NCBI GenBank assembly: GCA_003427395.1
Contig: BFEA01000510.1
Location: 604,875-644,969 of the forward strand
Origin: Chara braunii
Taxonomy: Eukaryota > Streptophyta > Charophyceae > Charales > Characeae
Reading direction: 5' to 3'
Length of the DNA: 40,095 bases
Position numbers and translations under genes: made by a program. Of the stretch, positions 29,749 through 39,984 are shown in pieces (position 1 is the stretch's first letter; each line of letters begins with the position of its first letter). The notes under the pieces were generated by a model, which ran no database searches, was not told the DNA's origin, and saw only the letters and a list, made by a program, of their open reading frames with translations.

Positions 29749-29782
<34 letters not shown>
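29476..29782 (+). mobile_element. Poly(A)-tailed short retroposon family, copy D
   Basis: Absent from the 3' terminal repeat, so it is a later insertion. It ends with the family core (GGGACGCCCGGCCCGGTTCC at 29,688 on) and a 30-nt A-tail (29,753-29,782). This copy gives the family's full extent, about 305 bp. Target duplication not clear. Confidence 0.7.
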
Positions 29783-29784
<2 letters not shown>

Positions 29785-29915
29785 TTGTTTACTCCCACCA
29801 GAACCTGCCTGTTAAGGCGGTCCGGTACAGGTACGGAGATCGTCGGCAGCCCTCTCAGGCGCTTGGTAACGAGCGCAGGTATCTGTTCAGCTTCTTGGAC
29901 CTCATTTACTGTGTG

Positions 29916-30961
29916 AGGAATGAGCCCTCAAGAAGGGGCCTTGCCATGATGTACATGATCTGGGCTAAGGCCCCAGCAAGCCTCGTGCCCGCCCTAAGTG
30001 AAGGCGGGCCAGCAAATCAACAATAGCCCTCTGTGCTTACATTTCACGAAGTGGGGTCCTTACAGTTGCAGCACGCCAGTTGGTTGGAGTGCACCGAGTT
30101 TCGGATCTCAGCAAATGCTGAAATGCCCAGGGCCTCTGAGTTAGTTAGGCCCTGGGCTCCTGAACGTGAGGCCGACAATGCACGCTGGGTAAAGAGGCCG
30201 AAAATGCAAAGGGAAATCGGCCCACTGTCTGAATCTGGCNGCAGGCCTTGATGAGAGAGGCACAACTGCATCTCCCNGGGCCNAACTGTATCGGGCAGAG
30301 TTCAGCCTCTGGGCCCCGGTCACAGGCTGAAGGGAGGCCGCCCACACGCTGCACTGGCATATAGGCAAGCAGGGCGAGTGGGCAGGGATCTTGGCCAATG
30401 CTGGCATATGCGGGCACGCTGCGCAGATGCAAGTGTGTTGCGCTATGCAGAGCAGCACTGCGCTAAGACAGGGCAGGGCAGCGCTAGGCGGTAGGGCGCT
30501 GCCTGCGTGCAGGGCACAGGCGACCATAGCCGGGCCGCATGAGGGTGCAGGGGAGGTGAGGGCGAAGGTGGTACTTCGGAGGTGAAGGGCGCTGTGTGGG
30601 TAACAAGGGAGAGTGTGGGGAAGAGGACACGTACCTGGTGATGGTGGAGGTCTGCATTGGTGTTGACATCATCACTCGCTGGTAGTCAAGTTGTCTGGTT
30701 GCTGTTCATTGCTGTAGTTGTAGGATAGGCTTTAGAGTAGATAGGGCGCCTGGCGCCATTCACAAGAGAGAGCTACATTTGGGTTATGCTGTTGGTGTTG
30801 CCCTGTTGGGCATGGACATTGACTCACGATTCTTCTGTATCATTCTCAATGGGATGGTTACTCGGTTCCATGTGCTATCTGCTTTGGCTTTGAATACTTG
30901 GACTTCAGTGTGATTTTGCATTCTGGATTTCTGTGCTTCGTCCATACTCATGTTCCTTGCA
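29916..30961. mobile_element. 1,046-bp insertion with 8-bp target duplication
   Basis: Sequence absent from the 3' terminal repeat and flanked by ACTGTGTG on both sides (29,908-29,915 and 30,962-30,969). An 8-bp duplication is typical of hAT elements, though P and other families also make it. The ends share only a loose AGGAA...TGAG inverted match. GC-rich centre with isolated N at 30,240, 30,277 and 30,283. No transposase seen, so non-autonomous if a transposon. Confidence 0.6.
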
Positions 30962-31200
30962 ACTGTGTGTTTTTCTAAGGAACGTATGCCCACTCGAGTT
31001 TCCAGGTAGCAGGTGGCAAATCTCTTATTTAAGCACAGTGCTATACGTAGGATGTCCTCAATCTGAGTGGTGTNTTGAGTGGAAGGGTNGAGNATCCGTA
31101 ATGGTGTTACGGATGGTGGAGGGGAAGATGTTGTACGCCACGATATTAAAGCTCAAGGCATCTTCTTCTATTTCGGTTCCATTGGTGTAATCTCTCTCTC

Positions 31201-31851
31201 ATGGACTAGAGCCTCAGCGTCGACCTTGCCGTGGCTTGGGAACGAGGCTGGGGTGCCGCTCTCGATAGACGTGTCTGAGCGCGCGCTTCACGGATTGTCA
31301 TTTTGATGTTACTTTGATGTTACCTTGTTGTTACTTTGATGTTACCTTGTCGTCACTTTGTTGGTACTGTGCTGCTACTCTCTGTTAATTAATGTTACAT
31401 GATTATCAGTGTTACTGCGCTGTTATACTTTGGTGCGATTGGCCGTCGAAGTATCTGCATTTTGGTAATACAGGGGATCGCGCTCTGCTCATTGTGTTTA
31501 TTCGCACTTAATTATACCGGGCGTACTGGGGTGTTTTTCAAAGTTTAATTTAATTTAATTTAATTTAATTTAATTTAATCCAATTTATGGCATCGAGGGG
31601 CCACTGTAGCATTTGGTTGTTAGTTGTGAGCTCCTTGTAACCGTGTTGTTGCAATTGGCATGGTAGTGAAAGCGACTGCTTCTATTACACTGAGTAGTTT
31701 GTTAGACCACCAACGTGCTACTGAGGTGGTTATTGGCATCGGCATTAGTCTCTGTGCGGTTTCCTTTGTTGTGGGTCGCATGAGCTCAAGAGGTTGAGGG
31801 AGTAAGGCCGGCAGTCAACGTGGCCGGTGGTCGAATTGCAGCCGTTTTTGG
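31201..31851 (+). other. 5' leader of the retroelement
   Basis: Between the 5' terminal repeat and ORF1. Contains repeated TGTTACTTTGATGTTACCTT-type units (31,305-31,380) and an (AATTT)n run at about 31,541-31,580. No long frame. Confidence 0.5.
31541..31580 (+). repeat. (TTTAA)n pentanucleotide microsatellite
   Basis: Seven or so TTTAA units in a row within the retroelement leader. Confidence 0.9.
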
Positions 31852-33229
31852 ATGGATGGTTCGAATAGCAACCATTACGCGCAGCAGCAAGCTGCGCCAA
31901 GTGTTCCTTACCGTACAGCCACCAGTGCCGCCAGCTCGAGTCGGGATGCCTCCGCAGTATCAACCACAATCACTGTGGAACTCGCAAGCGTGGGGACCTC
32001 CGCAGCAGCAGCCTACCGTGTCATGGCCAGCAAGTATTCCATGGGGTGGCAATGCATTACCCTCTCATGTCCCCGTATCTGGGGTTACTCCGACGCATAT
32101 GCCTGCCCAGATGCCCACACATCAGCTCCCTCCTACAGTACCAGTGAATCCACATGGATTTCACAAACAAGGGGGAAGCTCTGCTTCAAGCGGTGGCGGC
32201 AAGGGTCCGACTGCTAATAACTTTCTGGGCCCTGCCAATCGTGCGTACTTCACGAAGGAGTACATGGAAATCTTGGAAGGCATCAAGTCTAGCAAAGCCA
32301 TCGACGAAGCAAAGAAGAAGCTCGGCGCTCCAAGGAATAGTGTTGTGGCGCGAAGTGGTCCGCAAAGCAGGGAACTGTTTGATGACGGTAGCAGATTTGA
32401 CTCTCGATCCACCGATAAGAGTGAAGACATGAAAGCGTGGGTCACTACCACGCTGGGGGAGTCTCTGAAGCTCATCAATTCCAAACTGGACAGCGTGGAC
32501 AGGAAATCGAAGTTGGACGCCGACGAGCGTGAGGAACTAGAACGCTTGCGGAAGGAAGCGCAAGGTGGCAAGGACAAGGAACTCTCCAGCAACGAAAAAC
32601 GGAAGAGGTGCGGTGTACACACTCCAGTGGAAAACTCGCCATCAGCTGCACGCGCGCGGCCACGATCGAAAGGCAGTTCGAAGACCAACCCAAAGCGGAT
32701 TCAGTTGTCAGATAACGAAGGACCATCTCGCACCAAGCAGAACTTGCAATCGAAGTTGGAAAGTACCAGCTGTGAGCTATCTGACATCAAGCGAATGCTT
32801 GCCGCACTGATGAGTGGCCTGGCAGATCCGAAAGGAAAGTCCAAAGTAATCGAGCGTAGCAATGCGAGACAAGGTCCCGGTGAGGGCGACGGTGAAGGTA
32901 CCGATATGGCGCAGAATGCCCAGGTGGAATGCGACGAGGATGACCCGGATGAAGACGGGTTCGCGTCATACATGAAGGTACGGGCCGACTACTATGGTTC
33001 CCTACACTACACGCGAGTTCAGGAAATGTGCAAGGAACGGGAGATCGAGTACTTCAAGAAGGATGTCGCCGTTTGGGAACTGGCAAGGCAGGATTTGCAA
33101 GAGTACGCGGACTCACTACGGGAGGAACGCAGCACGCGCGAAGGCGACAAAGCTCGACGGAAAGAACTCAGCGCTGAACCGGGACACGATGACACAAGGG
33201 AGGACCGCGACACAGTCAAGGGAAACTGA
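31852..33229 (+). CDS. PLE ORF1: Pro/Gln-rich protein with C-terminal SAP-like motif
   Basis: The frame ending at 33,229 is open from about 31,820, but its first codons are not ATG. The ATG at 31,852 gives a more natural N-terminus (MDGSNSNHYAQQQAAPSVPY) in another frame, so one indel near 31,915 probably separates the two. Order in the product: low-complexity Pro/Gln/Met-rich region to about residue 130; a Gly/Ser linker; a mixed helical part (AYFTKEYMEILEGIKSS); a highly charged, probably coiled-coil part (SKLDADEREELERLRKEAQG); an acidic stretch; and a SAP-like motif near residues 395-425 (VQEMCKEREIEYFKK ... ELARQDLQEYA). It resembles no Gag zinc-knuckle protein. The minus-strand PLE has an equivalent ORF1. 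Likely RNP or DNA binding (inference). Confidence 0.7.
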
Positions 33230-33270
33230 GCCTTGGCAGCATCAAATCTTTTAGGCGTGCACTCGCCCAG

Positions 33271-36100
33271 TTGCATCGTGCCAAGCGAGTCCTTGATCCG
33301 TCACTGTCTAACCTTTTCGATCAAATCCATGTGCTACTTACTATTTTTGCGTGTCTAAATGGCTACCTGAGTTGGGGCCTAACGTATGTCCGTTTTTGGT
33401 TGAGGTTAGAGCGCGAGGATTGGTGCGAACTGTTAGAAGCGCACAGTTGTATTTATGTGTAGATGTCACTCAACCACATATTGGTTTATGTAGGGAAGAC
33501 AAGTAGATCACTCCGTGAGCGTTGGACTGAACACTGCCAAGCGGTACGAGGCAACAGTAAGCAAAGAGTCCATTCCTGGTTTGGAAAAATTGGCATTGAT
33601 ACGTATATTCCTATCCCTGTTTGGTTCGGTAGTAACTCAGAGATTGAATGCATGGAACTGGATCTAATTAAAAGTTTGAAGCCGGGGCTAAATGCCCGTG
33701 GGACCGCTAAGCGTCGGAGGCCAAGAAGACCTCGTGGAAAGCGCCCTGACACGCACTTAACACGTGTCGACATTTTGGAACCACTCCGGTTCTCATGCCC
33801 GAATGTTAAGATTGAAAATGAACCGGACCTGCTCCGATTCTTGAAAGCGCTGAGAAAAAATAGGGTAAAAACTCTAATCACTTTGACGAACAACACTGGC
33901 GGGCGATGGATGAAAGCTTGGTGGCTGGTGTGTTTATTGTTTGGGCACAATAAACTGAAAATCAAGAACGATAATTGGTTGCTTAAAGATGCAAAAAATG
34001 TCATCGAAGAAGGAGGAGAATGGACAATCACCTCGCTCTTCCAAAACCCTACTAAAACCGATATTAGGAAGGCTGAGGTCATTTCTATCTTGCGAGCCCC
34101 ATGGAAAAAGGTTTGTTCAAACTTAGCCTCTGTGAATTGCTTGAGATGGACTCCGCTGTTAAAAATATTAACCAACCGAGAGGAAGGCAAATAGTTTGTG
34201 GGATCTTAACAAACGTGTGTAAGAAGAAGTTCGGCATCAATCCTTGTGCAAAAATTATTGCGAAGATTCCTTTTTGTACCACAGTGGATAAGGGGAAAGT
34301 GGAAAGCTTTTTGAAGGATTGGATCCAGGGGAATATCCAGCCTGGCCCGCTAGCTGACTTGTATGCGAAAAAAACTCGAACTGTTTGGTTGAAAGCTAAA
34401 TAAGTTGGAGATTTGTTGCATAAGTTTTCGCTCAACGCTGCTCCTTTGAGTGCTTGTGCGAGAACTTCGACCTGCCTAAAATTGATGGGCACGTCGTAGT
34501 CAAACTTAGCGAGATTGCTGACTTGAACCCTTTTCTGTTCAATGCTAAGAATGTTCCTTTTCCAGGTACAATTACGTCGTATGAGACCGTAAACCGAGCC
34601 TGTAATGAAGCATTGGATGTCATTCAAAAGTCGGGGGTTGTGACCGGTAAGTTCCGAATTTCACACGGTGTTGTTACGAAGGAAGGTGAAACTATGCCTC
34701 CCGGTTGTGTCCTTAGCGAGTACGTCTCTAGTGTGAAGCAAGCGTTCTCAGGGTTGGTACTAGGACCTAGCGAAACATGGGTGGAGTGCCCCAAAAGATT
34801 TGAGATTGGACTGCAAAAAATGTTTCTTAAATGTGAGAATAACGAACGAGTCTCCTCGAACAAAAGTTTGACCCTAAGATATATGTGCAGTAAGTATAAT
34901 TGTCAGAACCTGGGACCGATTGCACGATGGGATCACCGAGGCGAGTTGCAGTTTGCATATATTATGCCTAAAGAGAAAGACAAAGAAAAAAGGAGACCCA
35001 TCGTTCCGTCCTTTGCAAGCCCTCTTCGAGCCGCATCCGGAATTCTGTCATTGGCTTTGAATATTCTTATTCCAAGGATCAACGTTCCCCATTTTAATCT
35101 CTGAGCGTTGGGTGACCTTCGGCAAGAGATATCCTCAATTAACGTGGATGATGGACCCCAATCCAGGTACGGAGTTATCTCTCGTACTTACGATATCAAG
35201 GAAATGTTCACACAATTACCCCATGATGTCATTGATCGTGCAGTACAGTGGATTGTAGACCGGTTCAACCAAGGGGGCAAACGATGGATTCGACTCAACA
35301 CCAGGAAAAAGCTGGCCACCTTCGGAAAATCCCATGGCGAGGCAGGATGGAAATCCGTCTGGCTTACAATCTTGATTAAGCTAAGCAATTTCCAACTTGA
35401 AAACACTGTGTTCCTGGTGTCGGATGCTATTCTGCGCCAAAAGCAAGGAATTCCCATGGGGGGGCGTGCAAGTCTCGCGCTTGCTTGTGTTATGTGCATG
35501 TATTCAGAATTTAACTTCATCAAATCACTAGGCGCTGATGCAAAGCTTATCTCTGGGAAAAGATATATTGATGATCTGCTCCTCTTTTCTTTCTTTGACA
35601 AAAAAGACCCGAATGGAAGAGCACATGCAAACGAGCGCTTGGAAAAAATCGTGAACTGTTACCCTAAAGAACTCAGTTTGGAAAGGACTGATACTGGAAC
35701 CGGTATTCTTGACTTCTTGGAAACAAGATTGTTCGTTGCCGAAAGTGACAAACACGTACTAGTAACTCACAAGTTTAAGAACAGGGAATCAATCTGGGAA
35801 CTCGGGAACCTCCGTTATCAGACTTACAAAAACCCCGCATCCTTTGGGCCTAAAAAGGCCAAATTCGCCACTATAGCAAACACCGTCGTACACATATCCG
35901 AGAACTGCAATAGCAGTGGGACTACATGCATCGAGGTACGAACACTAGCTATTGAATTGAAAAAACTGGGGTACGGTGGTGACATCATTCAGACTGCACT
36001 CAGATGGATGCAACAGAGAGATTCACGCAATCCCTTTTGGAGCAAAATCCAAGAGATAGTAAAATCCGTGTGCACTAGCAGTAGTAAGGACGAAATTTGA
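33271..36100 (+). pseudogene. PLE ORF2: GIY-YIG endonuclease + reverse transcriptase, interrupted
   Basis: GIY-YIG domain: CIYV (33,448-33,459), YVGKT from 33,487, RERW, Glu at 33,655-33,657 in CMELDLIK and Asn in KPGLN. A basic linker (RRRPRRPRGKRP) and a long connector with a cysteine pair (ECLCENFDLP near 34,450) follow. RT: AYIMPKEKDKEKRRPIVPS (motif 1), YDIKEMFTQLPH (motif A, Asp at 35,192-35,194), QGIPMGGR (motif B), YIDD (catalytic, 35,564-35,575) and ILDFLETR. Defects: TAG 33,460-33,462 inside the endonuclease; a frame change near 34,095; TAA 34,401-34,403; a frame change at about 34,405-34,440; TGA 35,102-35,104. The first codons are not ATG and the true start is unknown. It would mediate target-primed reverse transcription if intact. 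Confidence 0.85.
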
Positions 36101-36240
36101 CTTTACAAATCTTTGATATGGAAGCCTACAGCTGGTCACGACCCGGATGCGCGAAGGGTAACTCACAACATCAAGGACCATGTTTCTGAATCGAGTCGAG
36201 ACGGTGGACTCCATTATATGTAATCGCCTTCTACGTGTAC
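36101..36240 (+). other. 3' untranslated segment of the PLE
   Basis: Short region between the RT stop and the 3' terminal repeat. No feature seen. Confidence 0.5.
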
Positions 36241-36912
36241 CCGCCTGAGAAGAAGGTTATATACCGGCTTCAGTTACTGTGTTGCAGTCTCCAAGCGTTC
36301 GTCTGTATGTCCAACGCTTATATCTGTCTGCGAGATTTTGTATCAAGACAAGATGAGCAACTCCATCCAGGATGTCCCGTCTCCATAAGAACCCGCTCGG
36401 GGTTTGCGGGTCCATACAGGTACCGTGAAAATGGGCAGTCCGCGCCAGCGCCGGCGCTCTACAATTCTTTAACTTTATCGACGAACAGACAAGCTACGTC
36501 TGGCGGGAACCATACCTCCGCATCGCGACAGACCGAATGACTCTATTCAGATCGTTTACTCCTACCAGAACCTGCCTGTTAAGGCGGTCCAGTACAGGTA
36601 CGGAGATCGTCGGCAGCCCTCTAAGGCACTTGGTAACGAGCGCAGGTATCTGTTCAGCTTCTTGGACCTCATTTACTGTGTTTTTTTCTAAGGAAGGTAT
36701 GCCCACTCGAGTTTCCAGGTAGCAGGTGGAAAATCTCTTATTTAAGCACATTGCTATATGTAGGATGTCCTCAATCTGAGTGGTGTATTGAGTGGAAGGG
36801 TTGAGTATCCGTAATGGTGTTACGGATGGTGGAGGGGAAGATGTTGTACGTCACGATATTAAAGCTGAAGGCATCTTCTTTTACTTCGGATCCATTGGTG
36901 TAATCTCTCTCT
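36241..36912 (+). repeat. 3' LTR-like terminal repeat, 672 bp, uninterrupted
   Basis: Starts CCGCCTGAGAAGAAGG and ends GTAATCTCTCTCTC. Same content as the 5' repeat without its two insertions, which shows that those insertions came later. Confidence 0.85.
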
Positions 36913-36926
36913 CATACAGTCATTAC
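36913..36926 (+). repeat. Target-site duplication, 3' side
   Basis: CATACAGTCATTAC, identical to 29,159-29,172. It also forms the start of the flanking 283-bp tandem unit, showing that the element landed in that repeat. Confidence 0.85.
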
Positions 36927-37480
36927 GCCTGTGTTTGGGGTTACTTTTAGAAGTTTCAGTTCAGATACCGCAATAGAACGGGAGAAGATGGTAGTTGTAG
37001 GAAAGATGTCGAAATTGCCCTGTAAGGAGAAGGGTATAGGCGAGAATTGGAGCAGGAGAGACACCGGAATCAAAAAAGCACATTCACTTGACAAAATTGA
37101 GACGATGACGCACACCACTGGTGCGGAAAAAATAGAAAATAACAAACGCTAGGCAATCTATAATGTACGAGTAGAAGTTACATCTCCGGCGTCGTCGTAC
37201 AGTCATTACGCCTGTGTTTGGGGCTACTTTCGGAAGTTTCAGTTGAGATACAGCAATAGAACGGGAGAAGATGGTAGTTGTGGGAAAGATGGCGAAATTG
37301 CCCTGTAAGGAGAAGGGTTTAGGCGAGAATTGGAGCAGGAGAGACACCGGAATAAAAAAGGCACATTCACTTGACAAAATTGAGACGATGACGCAGACCA
37401 CAGGTGCGGAAAAAATAGAAAATAACAAACGCTAGGGAATCTATAATGTACGAGTAGAAGTTACATCTCCGTCGTCGTCG
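36915..37480 (+). repeat. Tandem duplication, two 283-bp units
   Basis: Unit 1 at 36,915-37,197 and unit 2 at 37,198-37,480, both starting TACAGTCATTACGCCTGTG and ending in GTCGTCG. Only a few substitutions separate them (for example GATGTCGAAATT versus GATGGCGAAATT). No coding call. Confidence 0.9.
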
Positions 37481-37899
37481 TCGCCTTTTCCTGCACGAAA
37501 CGTTGCGAATGTACACATGGGATTACAGAGGTCAACCGAAAATGGCGCGCTTGTGCATTCCGTTGAGTTTGCAATCTGAGGTGGACGGTCTCAGTCAAGC
37601 CCTCCATTCTCTATTCCCCTCCTTTGTGGGCCACGTTAGCAAAACCCTGGGAGCAAGATATCAAATTATCAATCCTAAGATTCCTCACAATGCCATCTGC
37701 ACTCGAAACAAAGTGACGGTCTTTGTGGCCGAAAAAGTGCTATCATAGTAATGACCGGCCGTGGGATTACTTTGAACCATCCTTGCAACCGCACGAGCCG
37801 CACATTCGTGCGGAGTTCCGTGCAGGGGGTGCCTGTGCGGAATCGTGCAGGTTTTTTATTTTTATTATTATTATTTTATCTTTTTTTTCTTGAGGGGGG
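37481..37899. other. Intergenic region downstream of the PLE target repeat
   Basis: The small open frame at 37,503-37,748 (LCIPLSLQSEVDGLSQALHS ...) is protein-like in composition but unrecognised and may be a chance ORF. Confidence 0.4.
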
Positions 37900-38265
37900 A
37901 CGGGGGGGATGTATGACAGGAAGATGGGGATATGGCGAGGAGAGGGGGATATGGAGAGGAGGAGGAGGATGTGGACGAGGAGGACGACGAGGAGGAGTCG
38001 AGATGGGGGAGGAAAAGAGATGGACGGAAGGAAAAGAGGAAGGGAAGGAGGAGGAGGAGACATGGACAGCGAGGAAGGGGAGAACACGAGGAAGGGCAGG
38101 AGACGAGGAGGGATGGAAGATGAGGAAATACGGGGAGCAGGAGGAGACAAGGAGGATGAGGAAGGGCAGGAGGAGGACGAACAGGAGGACGACGAGTCGG
38201 AGGAGACGAAAAGGAGAAGGAAGGAGAATACATGGAAGATGAGGAAGGGGAGGAGGAGCAAGGTA
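37900..38265 (+). repeat. GGA/GA polypurine tract
   Basis: Long purine-rich region (GGAGGACGACGAGG-type units). All frames through it are low-complexity. Confidence 0.8.
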
Positions 38266-39599
38266 AGGCAGCACTCCTGTAAAAAAAAATCCTCCCACTT
38301 ATGATTTTGGCAGGGGGCCTCAAATGCACTATTTCGACCCCGGCCTTCGTTTTTTTTCTGAGGGGGGTGGCGGTGTGCCGAACTATTTTCTGTAATCGCA
38401 CGACTTTCTGCGCGAAGTGGCTTCGGGGGTTGGGAACTGCTTGGTCGGGTGGAATGCATAGATAGGGTTTGGCCGGACAAGTTGCATGGATACCGTCGCT
38501 TCTTTCTTTTTTTTTTGTTGTCGGGACCAGGGCCGAGAAAGTCCCGCAACGACGATTGAGTGACCGCGATAAATACCGGTTGCCATGGCTTATTTCCTGT
38601 TCTGCTGTGGGAGATGGGAATTTTGGCGCGATAAGCGTGCGGGAATGTCGTTTTTAAATTTACAACGGATGACGGACTCTTGAAATTGTTTTTTTTTAAG
38701 CTTTTCGGAATTTCCTTCTGCAAATAGGATTTAGACTAGGGATTTAGGTGCTCTGAAATCTTGTTGCGCCGCGCTTCTTGCTCGCGCACTTCTCACCGCA
38801 GTGGGAACTGGGCTCTGACTGTATCGCCCCCTTAATCCTGCATGTAACTGTAATTTTTGGCAGACGCGATTGTAACTGTACTCCTTGATTCTCTCGTGTT
38901 TCCTCGCCTTCTCCCCCTCTGTCGTGCATACCTCTCGTCCTCCACTCTAACTGGCCTGAGCGACAGCATGACCGGATCGATGCGTGGAGTGCAGTGTCGT
39001 ACCCCCGTTCACCGTTCACGGGGTCTGTGAACGGAGACCGGTCATGGAGTTCACGGAGAGCAATTTTTTTATTTTTATTTTTTGGGACTGATTTTTTTTT
39101 TTTTTTTTTTATAGAAGGGTAGGGAACATCGAAGGGTAACTCCCTATAATTTTTTCAAAAAAAAACATTCACGAATAATATTTTTTTTAATTAAAAACGA
39201 AAAAAAAAAAGCAACCAGCCAAAATAAGCATTTTCGTTTGCTATTTTGTAGGTCATTTCGATTTTTTTTTATTTTTTCAAGTGGAGCTTGAGGCGAATGT
39301 ACCAAGGGGAGCCCAAAAAAAAAAAGAAAAAAAAAAGAACACTCTTTAGTGATCGTCCCGTTCACCGTGAACGGCCGTTCACAAAAAAAAACACCAAATG
39401 AACGGTCGGTCATGTTCAAGTGACCGGTGCTGGTCACGTTCACGGGATCGGCACTGGTGGAGTGTGGCTGCGTCCCCCACGCCGCCGCTTGGCCATGTGG
39501 GCGTAGGCACTTCCTTCTCTTCCCCTTTCCCTCACTTAAGCATAATCCCGGGCTCATCGCGCAAGCATGCTCTCTCAGAATTTGGAAGTTAGCGCGGTC
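38266..39599. other. Intergenic region with GTTCACGG/CCGTGAAC repeats
   Basis: No gene. Blocks of GTTCACCGTTCACGGG-type sequence at about 39,009-39,060 and 39,358-39,450. The first, with CAGTGTCGTACCCCCGTTCACC, matches the reverse complement of about 13,345-13,380, showing a dispersed repeat. Poly-A/T runs are frequent. Confidence 0.5.
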
Positions 39600-39840
39600 A
39601 GTGAGGATCGGCTAACAAGTAAGTGAGAAGATGAGCAGAAGTGAGTCGGGCGACCCGATGAGCTGGTGCCGGGTAGGCGGGTTGACGTGCGGGCCACGAC
39701 GGACTGTGACGCACGGGCGAACTTGGCTTGCGTACTCGGACTAAGCGGAGTGACGACTCGGTGTTGGTGCGAGGCGACGGACTGCCCGCATCGGAGGTGA
39801 TGTAGCGTGAAGAGAAAGAGAGAGACAGAGAGAGATGTGT
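39600..39840 (-). repeat. Dispersed repeat, copy B (inverse of 15,610-15,790)
   Basis: The reverse complement carries the same ordered blocks as 15,610-15,790, again with a GA/CT-rich tract (39,810-39,835) at the equivalent end. Confidence 0.65.
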
Positions 39841-39984
39841 GTGTGGGTCCTGTGGGATGATGCCTTTCTCTAACCTTTGGTATAAATTCTGATTTCAACC
39901 TTGGGCGATCTTGTTACGGCCGTTTTGATCTTCTTGCGAATCATTTTGGATTTTCTGCTTATGATGTGTGTGGAATGCTATGTA

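Larger units (their letters stand above)
29173..31200 (+). repeat. 5' LTR-like terminal repeat (with two insertions)
   Basis: Collinear with 36,241-36,912 in three pieces: 29,173-29,475, 29,783-29,915 and 30,970-31,200. It starts CCGCCCGACAAGAAGG and ends GTAATCTCTCTCTC. A TATA-like GGTTATATACCGG lies near its start and could serve a promoter (inference). The pieces are separated by a poly(A)-tailed retroposon and a 1,046-bp insertion. Three single N lie at 31,073-31,093. Confidence 0.85.
29173..36912 (+). mobile_element. Two-ORF permuted Penelope-like retroelement with LTR-like repeats
   Basis: Complete element of about 7.7 kb. Layout: 5' terminal repeat (29,173-31,200, enlarged by two insertions), 5' leader, ORF1 (31,852-33,229), ORF2 with GIY-YIG then RT (33,271-36,100), 3' terminal repeat (36,241-36,912), all flanked by a 14-bp target duplication. 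GIY-YIG upstream of the RT is the order known for the Chlamys/Naiad branch of Penelope-like elements; other Penelope elements have it downstream, and pseudo-LTRs are common in PLEs. The terminal repeats agree at roughly 95% by eye and ORF2 is interrupted, so the insertion is not recent. Confidence 0.85.

Noticed and set aside
33463-34194. Stand-alone homing or repair GIY-YIG endonuclease (UvrC/SLX1 or intron-encoded)
   Set aside because: It is followed in order by a PLE connector and RT, and the same arrangement recurs in the minus-strand copy.
29173-36912. Ordinary LTR retrotransposon
   Set aside because: No integrase, RNase H, protease or Gag zinc knuckle; the RT is of Penelope type and the nuclease is GIY-YIG.
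37767-38723. 318-codon minus-strand frame across the GGA polypurine tract
   Set aside because: Ser/Pro/Leu low-complexity produced by the purine run; overlapping frames on both strands are equally open.
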